Of a stretch of DNA of 64,000 nucleotides, positions 52,945 to 60,819 are shown one piece after another. The stretch covers positions 331,729 to 395,728 of the forward strand of contig JAMPHP010000001.1 in the NCBI GenBank assembly GCA_023663365.1. Direction: 5' to 3'. A program made the translations under genes and the position numbers. This stretch comes from Muribaculaceae bacterium (lineage in GTDB: Bacteria; Bacteroidota; Bacteroidia; Bacteroidales; Muribaculaceae). Under the pieces are notes generated by a model that did not search any database, had not been told where the DNA came from, and saw only the letters and a program-made list of their open reading frames with translations. Numbering within the stretch: the stretch's first letter is position 1; every line of letters begins with the position of its first letter.

Positions 52945-54606
52945 CTACGCAAGGCAGAGTATCAGTGCCTGTGCGGCCACCACTCGGAGGAACATCGTCA
53001 GAGGATATACCGTAGAGTAGGCTACGGCCGGTGCATCGTTGCCGGTGCTGTTGTTGGCGTAGGCAAGAGCGGGGGGATCGGTGCAGCCGCCCGACATCAG
53101 ACCCATGATGGTAAGTAGGTTGGTCTTATCGTGGCCGCGGGCTATGCAACCTACCACGATAAGGGGTACTACGGTGATGACGAAGCCCCAGATCACCCAC
53201 CACATGCCGGTACTGTTGAACACCGAAGCGGCGAAGTCCTTGCCCGCCGATATACCCACAGAGGCAAGGAAGAGGCAGATACCGAGCTCTCGAAGCAGCA
53301 GCGAGGCCGACGATGAGGTGTAGGTCACCAGCTTGGCCTTATAGCCGAAGCGGCTCAGAAGGATAGCCACCACAAGCGGACCACCGGCCAGACCGAGCTT
53401 CATGCCGAAGCCTATGTCGATGGAGCCGAGGATGATACCGAGGATGATACCCACGAAGATGGTGATGAGGTTGGGCTGGTTGAGGCGCTTCATGGAGTTG
53501 CCAAGGCGCGAGGCAAGGCGGTCAATGTCCTCAAGGTTGCCTACCACGGTGATGCGGTCGCCCATCTGAAGGCGGAGGTTGGGGGCGGCGAGGAGGTCGA
53601 CACCGGCGCGGTTCACACGTGTGCAGTTGAGCTTATAACCGTTGTGGAGGCGCAGCGAGCCGAGAGCCACACCGTTGTATTCGCTCTTGGTCACCACTAT
53701 GCGGCGCGAGTACACGGGTGTGGGTGTCGATTCCCAGTCCATCTCTGTCTCGGGGCCTACCACGGCCTTGAAGCGCTCTACATCATGAGCAGAGCACACA
53801 ATCAGGAGCTTGTCGCCGGTGTGAATTGCCGTCGACGATTTGGGGATAGTCACAATGCCGTCGGCACCCATGAGGCGCGACACCACAAAGTTGGTGTGCA
53901 CTATGTCGTGGAGCTGAAGCATGGTCTTGCCGTCGACAAGCTTGTTCGATACCTCCACGGTAAGGAGGAAAGGCTTGAGGTGCGAGTCCTCCTGCTCCTG
54001 CTCGATCTGCTTGATTTCATTGTCGGTGTCGATGCGGAATATCCATTTGATCACAAACATCGACAGGATGATGCCCACCACGCCGAGCGGATAGGCCGCA
54101 GCATAGCCACTGGCCATGAGGTTGGCCTGCTCGGGGCTCGAGGTCATCTGCGTGATAGCCTGCTGGGCGGCGGCAAGGCCGGGAGTGTTCGTCACGGCAC
54201 CACTCATCACACCAACCAAAGCTGAGATATCCTTTATATTGCCGAAATAATAGATGCCGAGCACTATCGCCACATTTAGCAGGATAGCAAGCACGGCAAG
54301 CGCATTGAGCCTCATGCCTCCCTTTTTAAAAGAGGAGAAGAAACCCGGACCCACCTGAAGGCCGATTGAGAAGATAAAAAGAATAAGGCCGAACTCGCGC
54401 ACAAACTTGAGTACATTCTGGTCTACGGCATAGCCGAAGTGACCCATAAGAATACCCACAAATAGCACGAAAGTGACACCAAGCGACACACCGAATATCT
54501 TGATCTTTCCGATGTAGATGCCCGCAGCGATGACGAAGGAATAGAGCACAAGTGTCGACGCTATCGACACCTCGCCGGGCATAAATAAACTTGCCAATGA
54601 ATCCAT
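52945..54606 (-). CDS. AspT/YidE-type putative transporter with TrkA_C domains
   Basis: A 553-aa membrane protein with two related membrane halves (VLYSFVIAAGIYIGKIKIFGVSLGVTFVLFVGILMGHFG ... and IGFGMKLGLAGGPLVVAILLSRFG). Two TrkA_C (RCK_C) domains lie between them (QLHDIVHTNFVVSRLMGADGIVTIPKSSTAIHTGDKLLIV and LRLQMGDRITVVGNLEDIDRLASRLGN). The duplicated GAVTNTPGLAAA / SGGCTDPPALAYAN motifs mark the AspT/YidE/YbjL family. AspT members exchange aspartate and alanine; for this branch the substrate is unknown. It is monocistronic, with a consensus promoter. Confidence 0.9.
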   Translation of the reverse strand: MDSLASLFMPGEVSIASTLVLYSFVIAAGIYIGKIKIFGVSLGVTFVLFVGILMGHFGYAVDQNVLKFVREFGLILFIFSIGLQVGPGFFSSFKKGGMRLNALAVLAILLNVAIVLGIYYFGNIKDISALVGVMSGAVTNTPGLAAAQQAITQMTSSPEQANLMASGYAAAYPLGVVGIILSMFVIKWIFRIDTDNEIKQIEQEQEDSHLKPFLLTVEVSNKLVDGKTMLQLHDIVHTNFVVSRLMGADGIVTIPKSSTAIHTGDKLLIVCSAHDVERFKAVVGPETEMDWESTPTPVYSRRIVVTKSEYNGVALGSLRLHNGYKLNCTRVNRAGVDLLAAPNLRLQMGDRITVVGNLEDIDRLASRLGNSMKRLNQPNLITIFVGIILGIILGSIDIGFGMKLGLAGGPLVVAILLSRFGYKAKLVTYTSSSASLLLRELGICLFLASVGISAGKDFAASVFNSTGMWWVIWGFVITVVPLIVVGCIARGHDKTNLLTIMGLMSGGCTDPPALAYANNSTGNDAPAVAYSTVYPLTMFLRVVAAQALILCLA

Positions 54607-54665
54607 AAGAAACCTACTTTGAGAAATTGCTCGGAAGGGCGCTCATCCCTCACCGAAATTTTCTG

Positions 54666-54697
54666 CAAAGTTAACCTTTTTTCGCACGATTGACAAA
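54666..54697 (-). promoter_or_regulatory. Promoter of the AspT/YidE-type transporter
   Basis: Minus strand TTTG (54697-54694), 20 bp, TAACTTTG (54673-54666). Consensus boxes and spacing, with a leader of about 55 nt. Confidence 0.65.
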
Positions 54698-54745
54698 TTT
54701 TATTTATATAGTGACGCCGCAGTGTATAAAGCCGCGGTATGCGCC

Positions 54746-54900
54746 GCGGGGGATCTCTTGCTCTGCAAGCGCCAAAGGCGATGACCGAATCCCCCGCAAC
54801 CCTACAGTGGGGTTTCTTGCTGCGCAAGCGCCAAGGCGATTACCAAACCTAGGAAAGGCCAAAGGTGATGACCAAACCCTGGGAAAGCCGAAAGCGGCCG
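54746..54900. repeat. Degenerate hairpin-bearing repeats next to the origin candidate
   Basis: Two to three copies of one ~45-50-bp unit. Copy 1 (54747-54799) has an outer GCGGGGGAT/ATCCCCCGC stem enclosing CTTGC-TCT-GCAAG and CGCC-AAA-GGCG hairpins. Copy 2 (~54807-54850) has GGTTT/AAACC enclosing CTTGC-TGC-GCAAG and CGCC-AA-GGCG. Copy 3 (~54853-54890) keeps only GGCC-AAAGG-TGATGACCAAACC. Outer stems differ in sequence but stay paired between copies 1 and 2, suggesting the fold is what is kept. It may be a REP-like dispersed element. Confidence 0.6.
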
Positions 54901-54924
54901 GTTTTCAACACTTCTCAACATCCT

Positions 54925-55360
54925 TTATTATTTTGGTTTTCTTTATTTGAAAAAAAATTTTTAAAACCCAAAATTCAGGAGTAATAAGTAGTGGTGTTGA
55001 AAGCTGTGATAACTTTCCTGCCATTTTCTTGCAATTACGGCTTATTGATGTATTGCGTGCAGACATCTACACCTTATCAACAGCACAACTATCTGATACA
55101 ATGCTTTGAAGCGTACTTATGAACATAGTGTTGATAAGTGCCTGAGTTGATATTTTGATAAGTATAAAGAGCCGGTTTATGATGATAAGTACGCCTTTTG
55201 GTGTTGAAATCCACTCTTTAAATTATTGAAAAAAAAGAGGGTGAAAAATTTGCAATATCCACCCTCATGCCGGCTTATACTTTTTAGCCTTACTTCCAAA
55301 TCTATTTCTTATAAACTTCCTCTCCACTTATTGCACACTTATCAACAGTAATTGTTGAAA
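54925..55360. repeat. Origin-like block, copy A
   Basis: Order: AT-rich tract (54921-54975), AGGAGTAATAA (54977), GTTGAAAGCTGTGATAA, box 55074-55082 (+), box 55129-55137 (-), looser TTTTGATAAG and GATGATAAGT words, terminator-like hairpin 55237-55266, CCAAATCTATTTCTTAT, box 55339-55347 (+). On the minus strand the right end encodes ..TVDKCAISGEEVYKK-stop, nearly the same as the C-terminus of WbqC, so the copy includes a relic of the wbqC 3' end. Confidence 0.75.
55229..55266 (-). terminator. Terminator-like hairpin in copy A
   Basis: GAGGGTG (55237-55243) / CACCCTC (55260-55266), followed on the minus strand by a run of eight T (55236-55229). No intact gene is transcribed into it, consistent with its being a duplicate of the wbqC terminator. 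Confidence 0.65.
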
Positions 55361-55369
55361 GTGTGCGGA

Positions 55370-55860
55370 GCCATTTTATAGGAATCGTAGTTAACCCGAT
55401 AGGTCTGTCTCCTTAAAGACCTTAGAAAAAAACTCCAAGAAAGGGAAAAGTCTGCGCAATATGCAGCCGCACGGTACGGTCGCCATCGATGGCGACCACC
55501 AATGTCAACGCATCCAAAAACGCCAAAAATTCCCTCATAACAGCACAAGTCGAAAAGTTGGTGCATGCCTTTATTCGTAGTTGACCTACCCTCGCAGGTC
55601 TTCAAGAGCTTAGCCTTGGGAGCTCGAAGAGCGTACACCCTTTAATATACAGACCTCTGGTAGGAGGTTGCAAAACTTCCCACATGCGCGACTCACACCC
55701 CCTGACAGGGGTGTTGCATACTATGTTATTGAAAACATGAGGTTTACGCCCTGCGGGCTCCAACCTCACGCTAAGATTGCACGACCTGCCAAGGCAGGTC
55801 TACTGACGACATGAGTTTTGTGCACCGTAGTTTCGGCTTGTGACCTAAAGTAAATTCCCC
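55370..55860. other. Spacer between the two origin-like blocks, rich in small hairpins
   Basis: No gene is supported. A perfect 20-bp palindrome GGTCGCCATCGATGGCGACC lies at 55478-55497. Short stems follow one another: GGTCT/AGACC (~55402), GACCT/AGGTC (~55584), GAGCT/AGCTC (~55606), ACCTC/GAGGT (~55654), CACCCC/GGGGTG (~55695), GCCC/GGGC (~55748) and GACCTGCC/GGCAGGTC (55783-55800). The 98-codon minus frame at 55342-55638 has no family features and is not called. Confidence 0.6.
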
Positions 55861-55874
55861 AAAAAAATCTATCC

Positions 55875-56300
55875 CCGGCTATCTATTATTTTATTTGAGA
55901 ATAAAAATTTAAAAGCAAAAATATAGGAGTAATAATAAGTGCTGTTGAAAGCTGTGATAAGTTTTTGGCATTTCCCGACCTATTTGGATTATTGACAGCT
56001 ATTGAGTCGAAGTCTACACTTTATCAACATCGCAATATGCTGATAATATGTACTATTACTTAGTTATTGACATAGTGTTGATAAGTGATGTAGTTAATAA
56101 TTTTATAATTATCGACGTCTGATTTGCGATGATAAGTAGCCCCATAAATCATTGATAAAAAATAGGGTGTGGAATTTGCTTTTTCCACACCCTCGCAGGC
56201 TTATACATTTTGGCCATTCCGCCAAATCTATTTCTTATTAACTTGCTCTGCAGTTATCGAACACTTATCAACAGTTGGTGTAGATAGTCTGTGCAGATAT
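55875..56300. repeat. Origin-like block, copy B
   Basis: Same order as copy A about 947 bp away: AT-rich tract (55884-55925), AGGAGTAATAATAAG (55925), GTTGAAAGCTGTGATAAG, box 56021-56029 (+), box 56076-56084 (-), GATGATAAGTAG, hairpin 56164-56193, CCAAATCTATTTCTTATTAAC, box 56265-56273 (+). Its right end is the actual 3' end of wbqC. Copies A and B are clearly related but diverged, with the boxes and anchors kept. Confidence 0.75.
56153..56193 (-). terminator. Terminator of the rho-lepB-wbqC run
   Basis: AGGGTGTGGAA (56164-56174) / TTCCACACCCT (56183-56193), an 11-bp perfect stem with 8-nt loop, followed on the minus strand by ATTTTTTATC. It lies 35 bp beyond the wbqC stop. It corresponds to the weaker hairpin in copy A with different stem bases, i.e. 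pairing kept while sequence changed. Confidence 0.8.
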
Positions 56301-56851
56301 ATTTGGGCTTCGGGGCCGAGGTTGAAAATGAGGTCGAGCACCGAGAGGCCGGGTATGAAGCCGAGCTCGTGTGCGCGCACTTGCCAGTAGGGCGGCAGGT
56401 CTATGCTGCCGGGGGTGTAGATGGTGATGTCGGAGGCCTCGGCCGGCAGCACTATGCGAGGGGTGATGTTGAGCATCCGGCGCACTATGGCATCGGCATT
56501 GAGGCAGAGCTCGCTCACGGGCACAGGCTCGGGTGAGAAGAGGGGCATGAGCCGGTCGATGTAGAACTCGAAGTAGGGTGTGCGCCCGTAGGCCGACTCG
56601 AGGGCAATGGGCATTGTCTCCCACCAGCGGCCATGGTCCGACACGAGGATGTCGGACCACAGGCGTGCTCCCGAGGGGCGATGCACGGGCACTGTGAGCG
56701 ATAGTCTACCGCGTGTGTCGGCTATCGTGAAGCGGTGCGTGTCTTTGTCGGCTTTATTGTAGCGGGTGTCTACAGCGAAGGCTACTTCGCTGCACCGGTT
56801 CATGGCAGCGTAGTAGCCTGCTGTAGGAAATAGCCTCAGTGGGAATATCAT
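56228..56851 (-). CDS. wbqC: WbqC family protein
   Basis: A 207-aa protein of the WbqC-like family, found in O-antigen/glycan loci in some bacteria and next to lepB in many Bacteroidales. Visible features are LFPTAGYYAAMNRCSEVAFAVDTRYNKADKDTHRFTIADTRGRLSLTVPV, WSDILVSDHGRWWETMPIALESAYGRTPYFEFYIDRL and a conserved PYWQV...FIPGLSVLDLIFNLGPEA end. Biochemical function is not established. The start ATG overlaps the lepB stop by one base. The last ~15 codons fall in origin-like block B and contain a TTATCAACA box, so the tail may be a by-product of the origin sequence. Confidence 0.82.
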   Translation of the reverse strand: MIFPLRLFPTAGYYAAMNRCSEVAFAVDTRYNKADKDTHRFTIADTRGRLSLTVPVHRPSGARLWSDILVSDHGRWWETMPIALESAYGRTPYFEFYIDRLMPLFSPEPVPVSELCLNADAIVRRMLNITPRIVLPAEASDITIYTPGSIDLPPYWQVRAHELGFIPGLSVLDLIFNLGPEAQIYLHRLSTPTVDKCSITAEQVNKK

Positions 56852-58317
56852 TATTTATCGGGGTTTGCATCGCGGAGGATACGGTTGAAGCGTATCTTGC
56901 CGTCGAAGAGGCCACGGTCGCGGTCGAATGATGCGAGGATTATCATCGGCGTGCCCACGATGTGGTCTTCGGGTACGAAGCCCCAGAAGCGTGAGTCCTG
57001 AGAGTTGTCGCGGTTGTCGCCCATCATCCAGTAGTAGTCCATGGCGAAGGTATAGGTGTCGGCGGGTGCGCCGTCGATTATCACTTTGTCGCTGGCGGGG
57101 TCGAAGTAGGCGTCGGCGTGGCCTTCGTAGTTGCGTATGCAGCGCTGGTATATGGTCCATGCTTCGGGAGTGAGCTCTATGGTCATGCCTTTTGCCGGTA
57201 TGAGCAGGCCTTGCTTACCGCCGTAGTTCGATAGGGTCCAGTCGGCATCTTCGCCGAAGGGGAATACCATTGATGTGAGTTCGTTGCCGTAGAAGTACGG
57301 CGCTATGGTGTTGAACTTGACGCATCCTTCGAGTTTGCCCCACTTGGTGAGGGTGTCGATCATCTCGGCGGTGAGGGGTGCCATGTAGGCGGGCGACGAC
57401 GGCGATGCCTTGCCGAGGAAGCTCTGGATGTTGACACGCGAGGCCGAGCCGGCATCGAAGGCCGAGATATCGCCGGGAGCTATGCCGAGGGTGTGAATTT
57501 CGTCGGCGGTGAGCGGTGTAGAGGTGGCGAAGAGGTAGTTGAACTGCACGTGCTCGGGGAATATGCGGGCGGTGTCGTTGATGTAGATGGTGTCGTTGAC
57601 GATGCGGAGGCGGTCGCCGGGGAGTGCCACGGCACGCTTGACGAAGTTCTGCCGGCGGTCGACGGGGCGGTAGATGATGTCGCCGAACTGTGCCTTGTTG
57701 GCGTGCACCACATCGCGGCCGTACTGCTTCACGAGCAGCTCATAGTACTGCGGTGTCTCTTCGTAGCGTGTGGCCACGGTGTCGCCGGCGGGGAAGTTGA
57801 ATACCACGATGTCGCCTTCTTCCACATTGCGGAGCCCTCTGAGGCGGCGGTAGCTCACCGAGGGCTTGTCGAGGTACGACTTATGGCCGAAGAGCGAGTT
57901 GTGCACAAGGGGGAAGTGCACGGGGGTCATGGGCACGCGAGGACCGTAGACAAACTTATTTACCCACAGATAGTCACCGGTGAGGAGAGTTTTCTCGAGG
58001 GAGCTCGACGGTATCTGGTAGTTCTGCCCGATGAATGAGAACACGAAGTAGACCAGGATGAGAGCATAGACGATGGCATCGACCCAGCTCATGATGCTTC
58101 GGGTGGCCTTCGACTTGCTCTTTTTCCACCAGGTGAACGGGATGTATCCTGTGATGTAGATGTCGAAGAGGAGCAGCTCGAATATGGCGAGCCACCATGT
58201 GCGCATCCACACTACCCACAGTAGAAATATTAGCGATACCACGCCGAAGCGGATCCAGCGGGTGGTCTTTATCTCGCTTATGCGCCGGCGGAAATCGGCG
58301 GAGAAATTTTCAGACAT
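56851..58317 (-). CDS. lepB: Signal peptidase I
   Basis: Leader peptidase removing signal peptides at the outer face of the inner membrane. The ~488-aa protein has N-terminal membrane segments (VVSLIFLLWVVWMRTWWLAIFELLLF and AIVYALILVYFVFSF), then the catalytic Ser in QIPSSSLEKTLLTGDYLWVNKF. The catalytic Lys is in QNFVKRAVALPGDRL, and box E is MMGDNRDNSQDSRFWGFVPEDHIVG. It is longer than enterobacterial LepB because of a ~170-residue insert between the Lys box and box E, as in Bacteroidales. The ATG at 58317 (MSENFSADF) is preferred to 58332. It lies 61 bp after rho and has no promoter of its own that I can see. Confidence 0.94.
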   Translation of the reverse strand: MSENFSADFRRRISEIKTTRWIRFGVVSLIFLLWVVWMRTWWLAIFELLLFDIYITGYIPFTWWKKSKSKATRSIMSWVDAIVYALILVYFVFSFIGQNYQIPSSSLEKTLLTGDYLWVNKFVYGPRVPMTPVHFPLVHNSLFGHKSYLDKPSVSYRRLRGLRNVEEGDIVVFNFPAGDTVATRYEETPQYYELLVKQYGRDVVHANKAQFGDIIYRPVDRRQNFVKRAVALPGDRLRIVNDTIYINDTARIFPEHVQFNYLFATSTPLTADEIHTLGIAPGDISAFDAGSASRVNIQSFLGKASPSSPAYMAPLTAEMIDTLTKWGKLEGCVKFNTIAPYFYGNELTSMVFPFGEDADWTLSNYGGKQGLLIPAKGMTIELTPEAWTIYQRCIRNYEGHADAYFDPASDKVIIDGAPADTYTFAMDYYWMMGDNRDNSQDSRFWGFVPEDHIVGTPMIILASFDRDRGLFDGKIRFNRILRDANPDK

Positions 58318-58342
58318 AATTGTTGACAGCAATCAGCCGACA

Positions 58343-58376
58343 ATTTATAATTTTTAATTTATAATTTTTAATTTGA
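58343..58376. repeat. AT-rich tandem repeat between rho and lepB
   Basis: Two and a half copies of a 14-bp unit ATAATTTTTAATTT. It fills most of the 61-bp gap and may slow or pause transcription. Confidence 0.6.
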
Positions 58377-58378
58377 AA

Positions 58379-60388
58379 TCAGTCGCCCATCGTGCGGAGG
58401 AGCTCGTCGTTGTCGCGGGTGCGCTCCATGCGGTCCTTGATAAATTCCATGGCTTCGATGGAATTTCGGTCGGAAAGGAAGCGGCGGAGGATCCACATGC
58501 GGTTGAGGGTCTCGGAGCGGAGGAGCAGGTCATCGCGGCGGGTGCTCGAAGCCATGATGTCGACGGCGGGGAATATACGCTTGTTGGATAGTTTGCGGTC
58601 GAGCTGCAGCTCCATGTTGCCGGTGCCCTTGAATTCTTCAAAGATCACTTCGTCCATCTTCGATGAGGTCTCGGTGAGGGCTGTGGCAATGATGGTGAGC
58701 GAGCCGCCGCCTTCGATGTTGCGTGCCGCGCCGAAGAATCGCTTGGGCTTCTGGAGTGCGTTGGCATCGACACCGCCCGAGAGAATTTTACCGGAAGCGG
58801 GGGCGCAGGTGTTGTAGGCACGGGCAAGGCGGGTGATGGAGTCGAGGAGAATTACCACGTCGTGGCCGCACTCCACCATGCGCTTGGCTTTGTCGAGCAC
58901 GATGGATGCTATCTTCACATGGCGGTCGGCGGGTTCGTCGAAGGTCGATGCTATCACCTCGGCATTGACGGAGCGCTGCATGTCGGTGACCTCCTCGGGG
59001 CGCTCGTCGATGAGGAGAATCATGATGTAGGTCTCGGGATGATTTTCGGCGATGGCGTTGGCGATATCTTTTAGGAGGAGGGTCTTACCGGTCTTGGGAG
59101 GAGCCACGATGAGTCCGCGCTGACCCTTGCCGATAGGCGAGAACATATCCACCACGCGGGTCGAAAGTGTGCAGGAGCGCACTCCTCCGGTAAGGTTGAA
59201 TTTTTCGTCGGGGAAGAGTGGAGTAAGGTGCTCAAAAGCCACGCGGTCGCGGATAAATTCGAGTGAGCGGCCGTTGACGCTCTTCACATCGGTCAGAGGG
59301 AAGTATTTCTCACCTTCCTTGGGCGGGCGAATGGTGGCTTCCACCACATCGCCCTGGCGCAGACCGTAGGCTTTGATCTGGGGGAGTGTGACGTAGACAT
59401 CGTCGGGCGAAGCGAGATAATTGAAGTCGGCCGAGCGCAGGAAGCCGTATCCTTCGGGCACAATCTCGAGCACGCCGGTGGCCTCAAGAAGGCCGTCGAA
59501 GTCGTAGCGAGGCATACGCTGCTGCTGTTGCTGCATGCGGTCCTGCTGGTTGTTCTGGCGGTTCTTCTTATTCTTCTTGTTCTGGTTATTCTGGTTTCCT
59601 TGCTGCTGTCCCTGCTGGTTGGGCTCGGCGAGCACTATAGGAGCAGTAGCGGCCATCATCGATGCTTCTTCTTTCTCGCGTTGGCTTCGGGGCACGAACT
59701 TGCGCCCTTCGCTGCGCGGGAAGAAAGCGCCGAGTGAGCTGTCCTTCGATGGCATGAAAGAGCGGCGCTGCTCTTTCTGTCGGTTCTCTTCTGTGGGCTG
59801 AGCCTCGGCTGCTTCGGCTTTTACAGGTTCTGCCTCGGGCTGCGGTACATTCCGGTCGGCTGCGAGTGCTTCGGCAGCGGCTTCGGCCTTGGTTTCAGGT
59901 GCCTTAGGCTCTTCGGCCTCCGAAGCGGCCGGCTCGGTGGCTGCGGCAGCATTGTTCTGTTCGGCATCACTTGCCGGAGTTTCGGCTTCGGCAGGCTGCT
60001 TTTTAGGCCTTCCGCGGCGCTTTTTCTCGGGTGCCGGTGCTTCTGTCGAGGCTGCCGGAGCCGATGCTTCTTCGGGCTGAGCGGCAGGCGCGGTTTGTGC
60101 GGATGTTTCTTGAGCCTCGGGGCTGCTCTCGCTTGCTGCGGGCTGCTCGGGTTCTTTTTTCTTTCTACCGCGCTTTTTAGGCTGGGCGTCGGCATTATTG
60201 CCGTCGGCAGCGCTTCTGCGCTTGCGCTCGGGAGCACCCTGGGCGGCGCTTACCTCGGCCTGGCGGTCGAGGATGCGGTATACGAGTTTTTCTTTTTCGG
60301 AAGTATTGATTCTTTTGAGTCCCAAGCCTTCGGCCACAGCCTTAAGCTCGAGCTCTGTCATCTCGTTAAGATCGGAGATTGTGTACAT
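58379..60388 (-). CDS. rho: Transcription termination factor Rho with long disordered insert
   Basis: A ~669-aa Rho hexameric RNA helicase. The N-terminal Rho_N (SAP-like) helix pair is [24 protein letters not shown]. About 250 residues of low complexity follow: Ala/Glu/Pro/Lys-rich (~70-190), then Gln/Asn/Lys-rich (~260-300, [19 protein letters not shown]). The RNA-binding domain starts at [15 protein letters not shown], and the ATPase has Walker A in [15 protein letters not shown] and Walker B in [16 protein letters not shown], then [20 protein letters not shown]. Disordered inserts in Bacteroides Rho have been shown to drive phase separation. The ATG at 60388 is chosen over 60454. Confidence 0.95.
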   Translation of the reverse strand: MYTISDLNEMTELELKAVAEGLGLKRINTSEKEKLVYRILDRQAEVSAAQGAPERKRRSAADGNNADAQPKKRGRKKKEPEQPAASESSPEAQETSAQTAPAAQPEEASAPAASTEAPAPEKKRRGRPKKQPAEAETPASDAEQNNAAAATEPAASEAEEPKAPETKAEAAAEALAADRNVPQPEAEPVKAEAAEAQPTEENRQKEQRRSFMPSKDSSLGAFFPRSEGRKFVPRSQREKEEASMMAATAPIVLAEPNQQGQQQGNQNNQNKKNKKNRQNNQQDRMQQQQQRMPRYDFDGLLEATGVLEIVPEGYGFLRSADFNYLASPDDVYVTLPQIKAYGLRQGDVVEATIRPPKEGEKYFPLTDVKSVNGRSLEFIRDRVAFEHLTPLFPDEKFNLTGGVRSCTLSTRVVDMFSPIGKGQRGLIVAPPKTGKTLLLKDIANAIAENHPETYIMILLIDERPEEVTDMQRSVNAEVIASTFDEPADRHVKIASIVLDKAKRMVECGHDVVILLDSITRLARAYNTCAPASGKILSGGVDANALQKPKRFFGAARNIEGGGSLTIIATALTETSSKMDEVIFEEFKGTGNMELQLDRKLSNKRIFPAVDIMASSTRRDDLLLRSETLNRMWILRRFLSDRNSIEAMEFIKDRMERTRDNDELLRTMGD

Positions 60389-60565
60389 TATAAAATAAAA
60401 AGGGGAATTTTTAGTGAACGCAAGCCGTGGCGCACAGGCATCAGCGGCATACATTCATTATGTTTTTTTATTTCTAAATCTTTAAAAAACCACGGTATAT
60501 GGCACACCGATGGCATGTAGGGGAGTAAAGATAGAATAATATGTGCGGATTCGGGAGATATGGTG

Positions 60566-60596
60566 CAAAGGTAGCCACCCCTTTGACCGATGCAAA
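60566..60596 (-). promoter_or_regulatory. Promoter of rho
   Basis: Minus strand TTTG (60596-60593), 19 bp, TACCTTTG (60573-60566). The TTTG is itself part of a second -7-like TAACTTTG (60600-60593), so two start sites are possible. Confidence 0.6.
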
Positions 60597-60730
60597 GTTA
60601 AGCATTATTTTTAGATATAACAAGAATTGCGGCATTTTGTTGAGGCTTGTTGAGGCCTGTGGCCGATATAATATGTGTTTAAATTTCTTAAAAATTAAAG
60701 GAGTTGAATATTTGTTATGAAAAAAATATC

Positions 60731-60738
60731 TAATTTTG
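60731..60738 (+). promoter_or_regulatory. -7 element of the alpha-amylase gene
   Basis: TAATTTTG, 81 bp before the ATG. The nearest TTTG (60711-60714) is 16 bp upstream, shorter than the usual 19-21, so the -33 assignment is uncertain. Confidence 0.5.
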
Positions 60739-60819
60739 TAAAGTCCGCTTGTGCGGACATAGAGATTATTTTATTCCTTACTATCTAAGTACCAGTACTT
60801 ACTTAACTTACTTAACACA

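Larger units (their letters stand above)
54900..56300. other. oriC: Candidate chromosomal replication origin (oriC) with duplicated core
   Basis: The region from 54607 to the wbqC stop at 56228 has no credible gene (1.6 kb). It contains six exact TTATCAACA words, one base from the DnaA box TTATCCACA, at 55074(+), 55129(-), 55339(+), 56021(+), 56076(-) and 56265(+). The last lies inside the wbqC 3' end. They fall into two blocks with the same order and orientation and identical 55-bp spacing of the first pair. Each block has an AT-rich stretch and an AGGAGTAATAA word recalling DnaA-trio/unwinding elements next to TGTTGAAAGCTGTGATAA. No dnaA, parAB or gidA lies within the window, so the call rests on motif content. 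Confidence 0.6.
60389..60819. other. Divergent intergenic region between rho and the alpha-amylase gene
   Basis: This 431-bp AT-rich region has no gene. It holds the rho promoter at 60566-60596, a second TAACTTTG-like word on the minus strand (60600-60593), and a -7 element for the amylase gene at 60731-60738. The long rho leader (~175 nt) leaves room for autoregulation of rho, as known in other bacteria. Confidence 0.6.

Noticed and set aside
55478..55497. The 20-bp palindrome as a parS site
   Set aside because: It does not resemble the parS consensus TGTTCCACGTGGAACA and no parAB genes are in the window.
55342..55638. A 98-codon minus-strand frame in the origin candidate
   Set aside because: No family features, Cys/Arg-rich composition, crosses a TTATCAACA box, the palindrome and several hairpins, and has no promoter.
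54925..56300. The repeated blocks as an insertion sequence or a phage relic
   Set aside because: No transposase or integrase frame, no terminal inverted repeats and no target duplication around either block; the box order fits an origin better.
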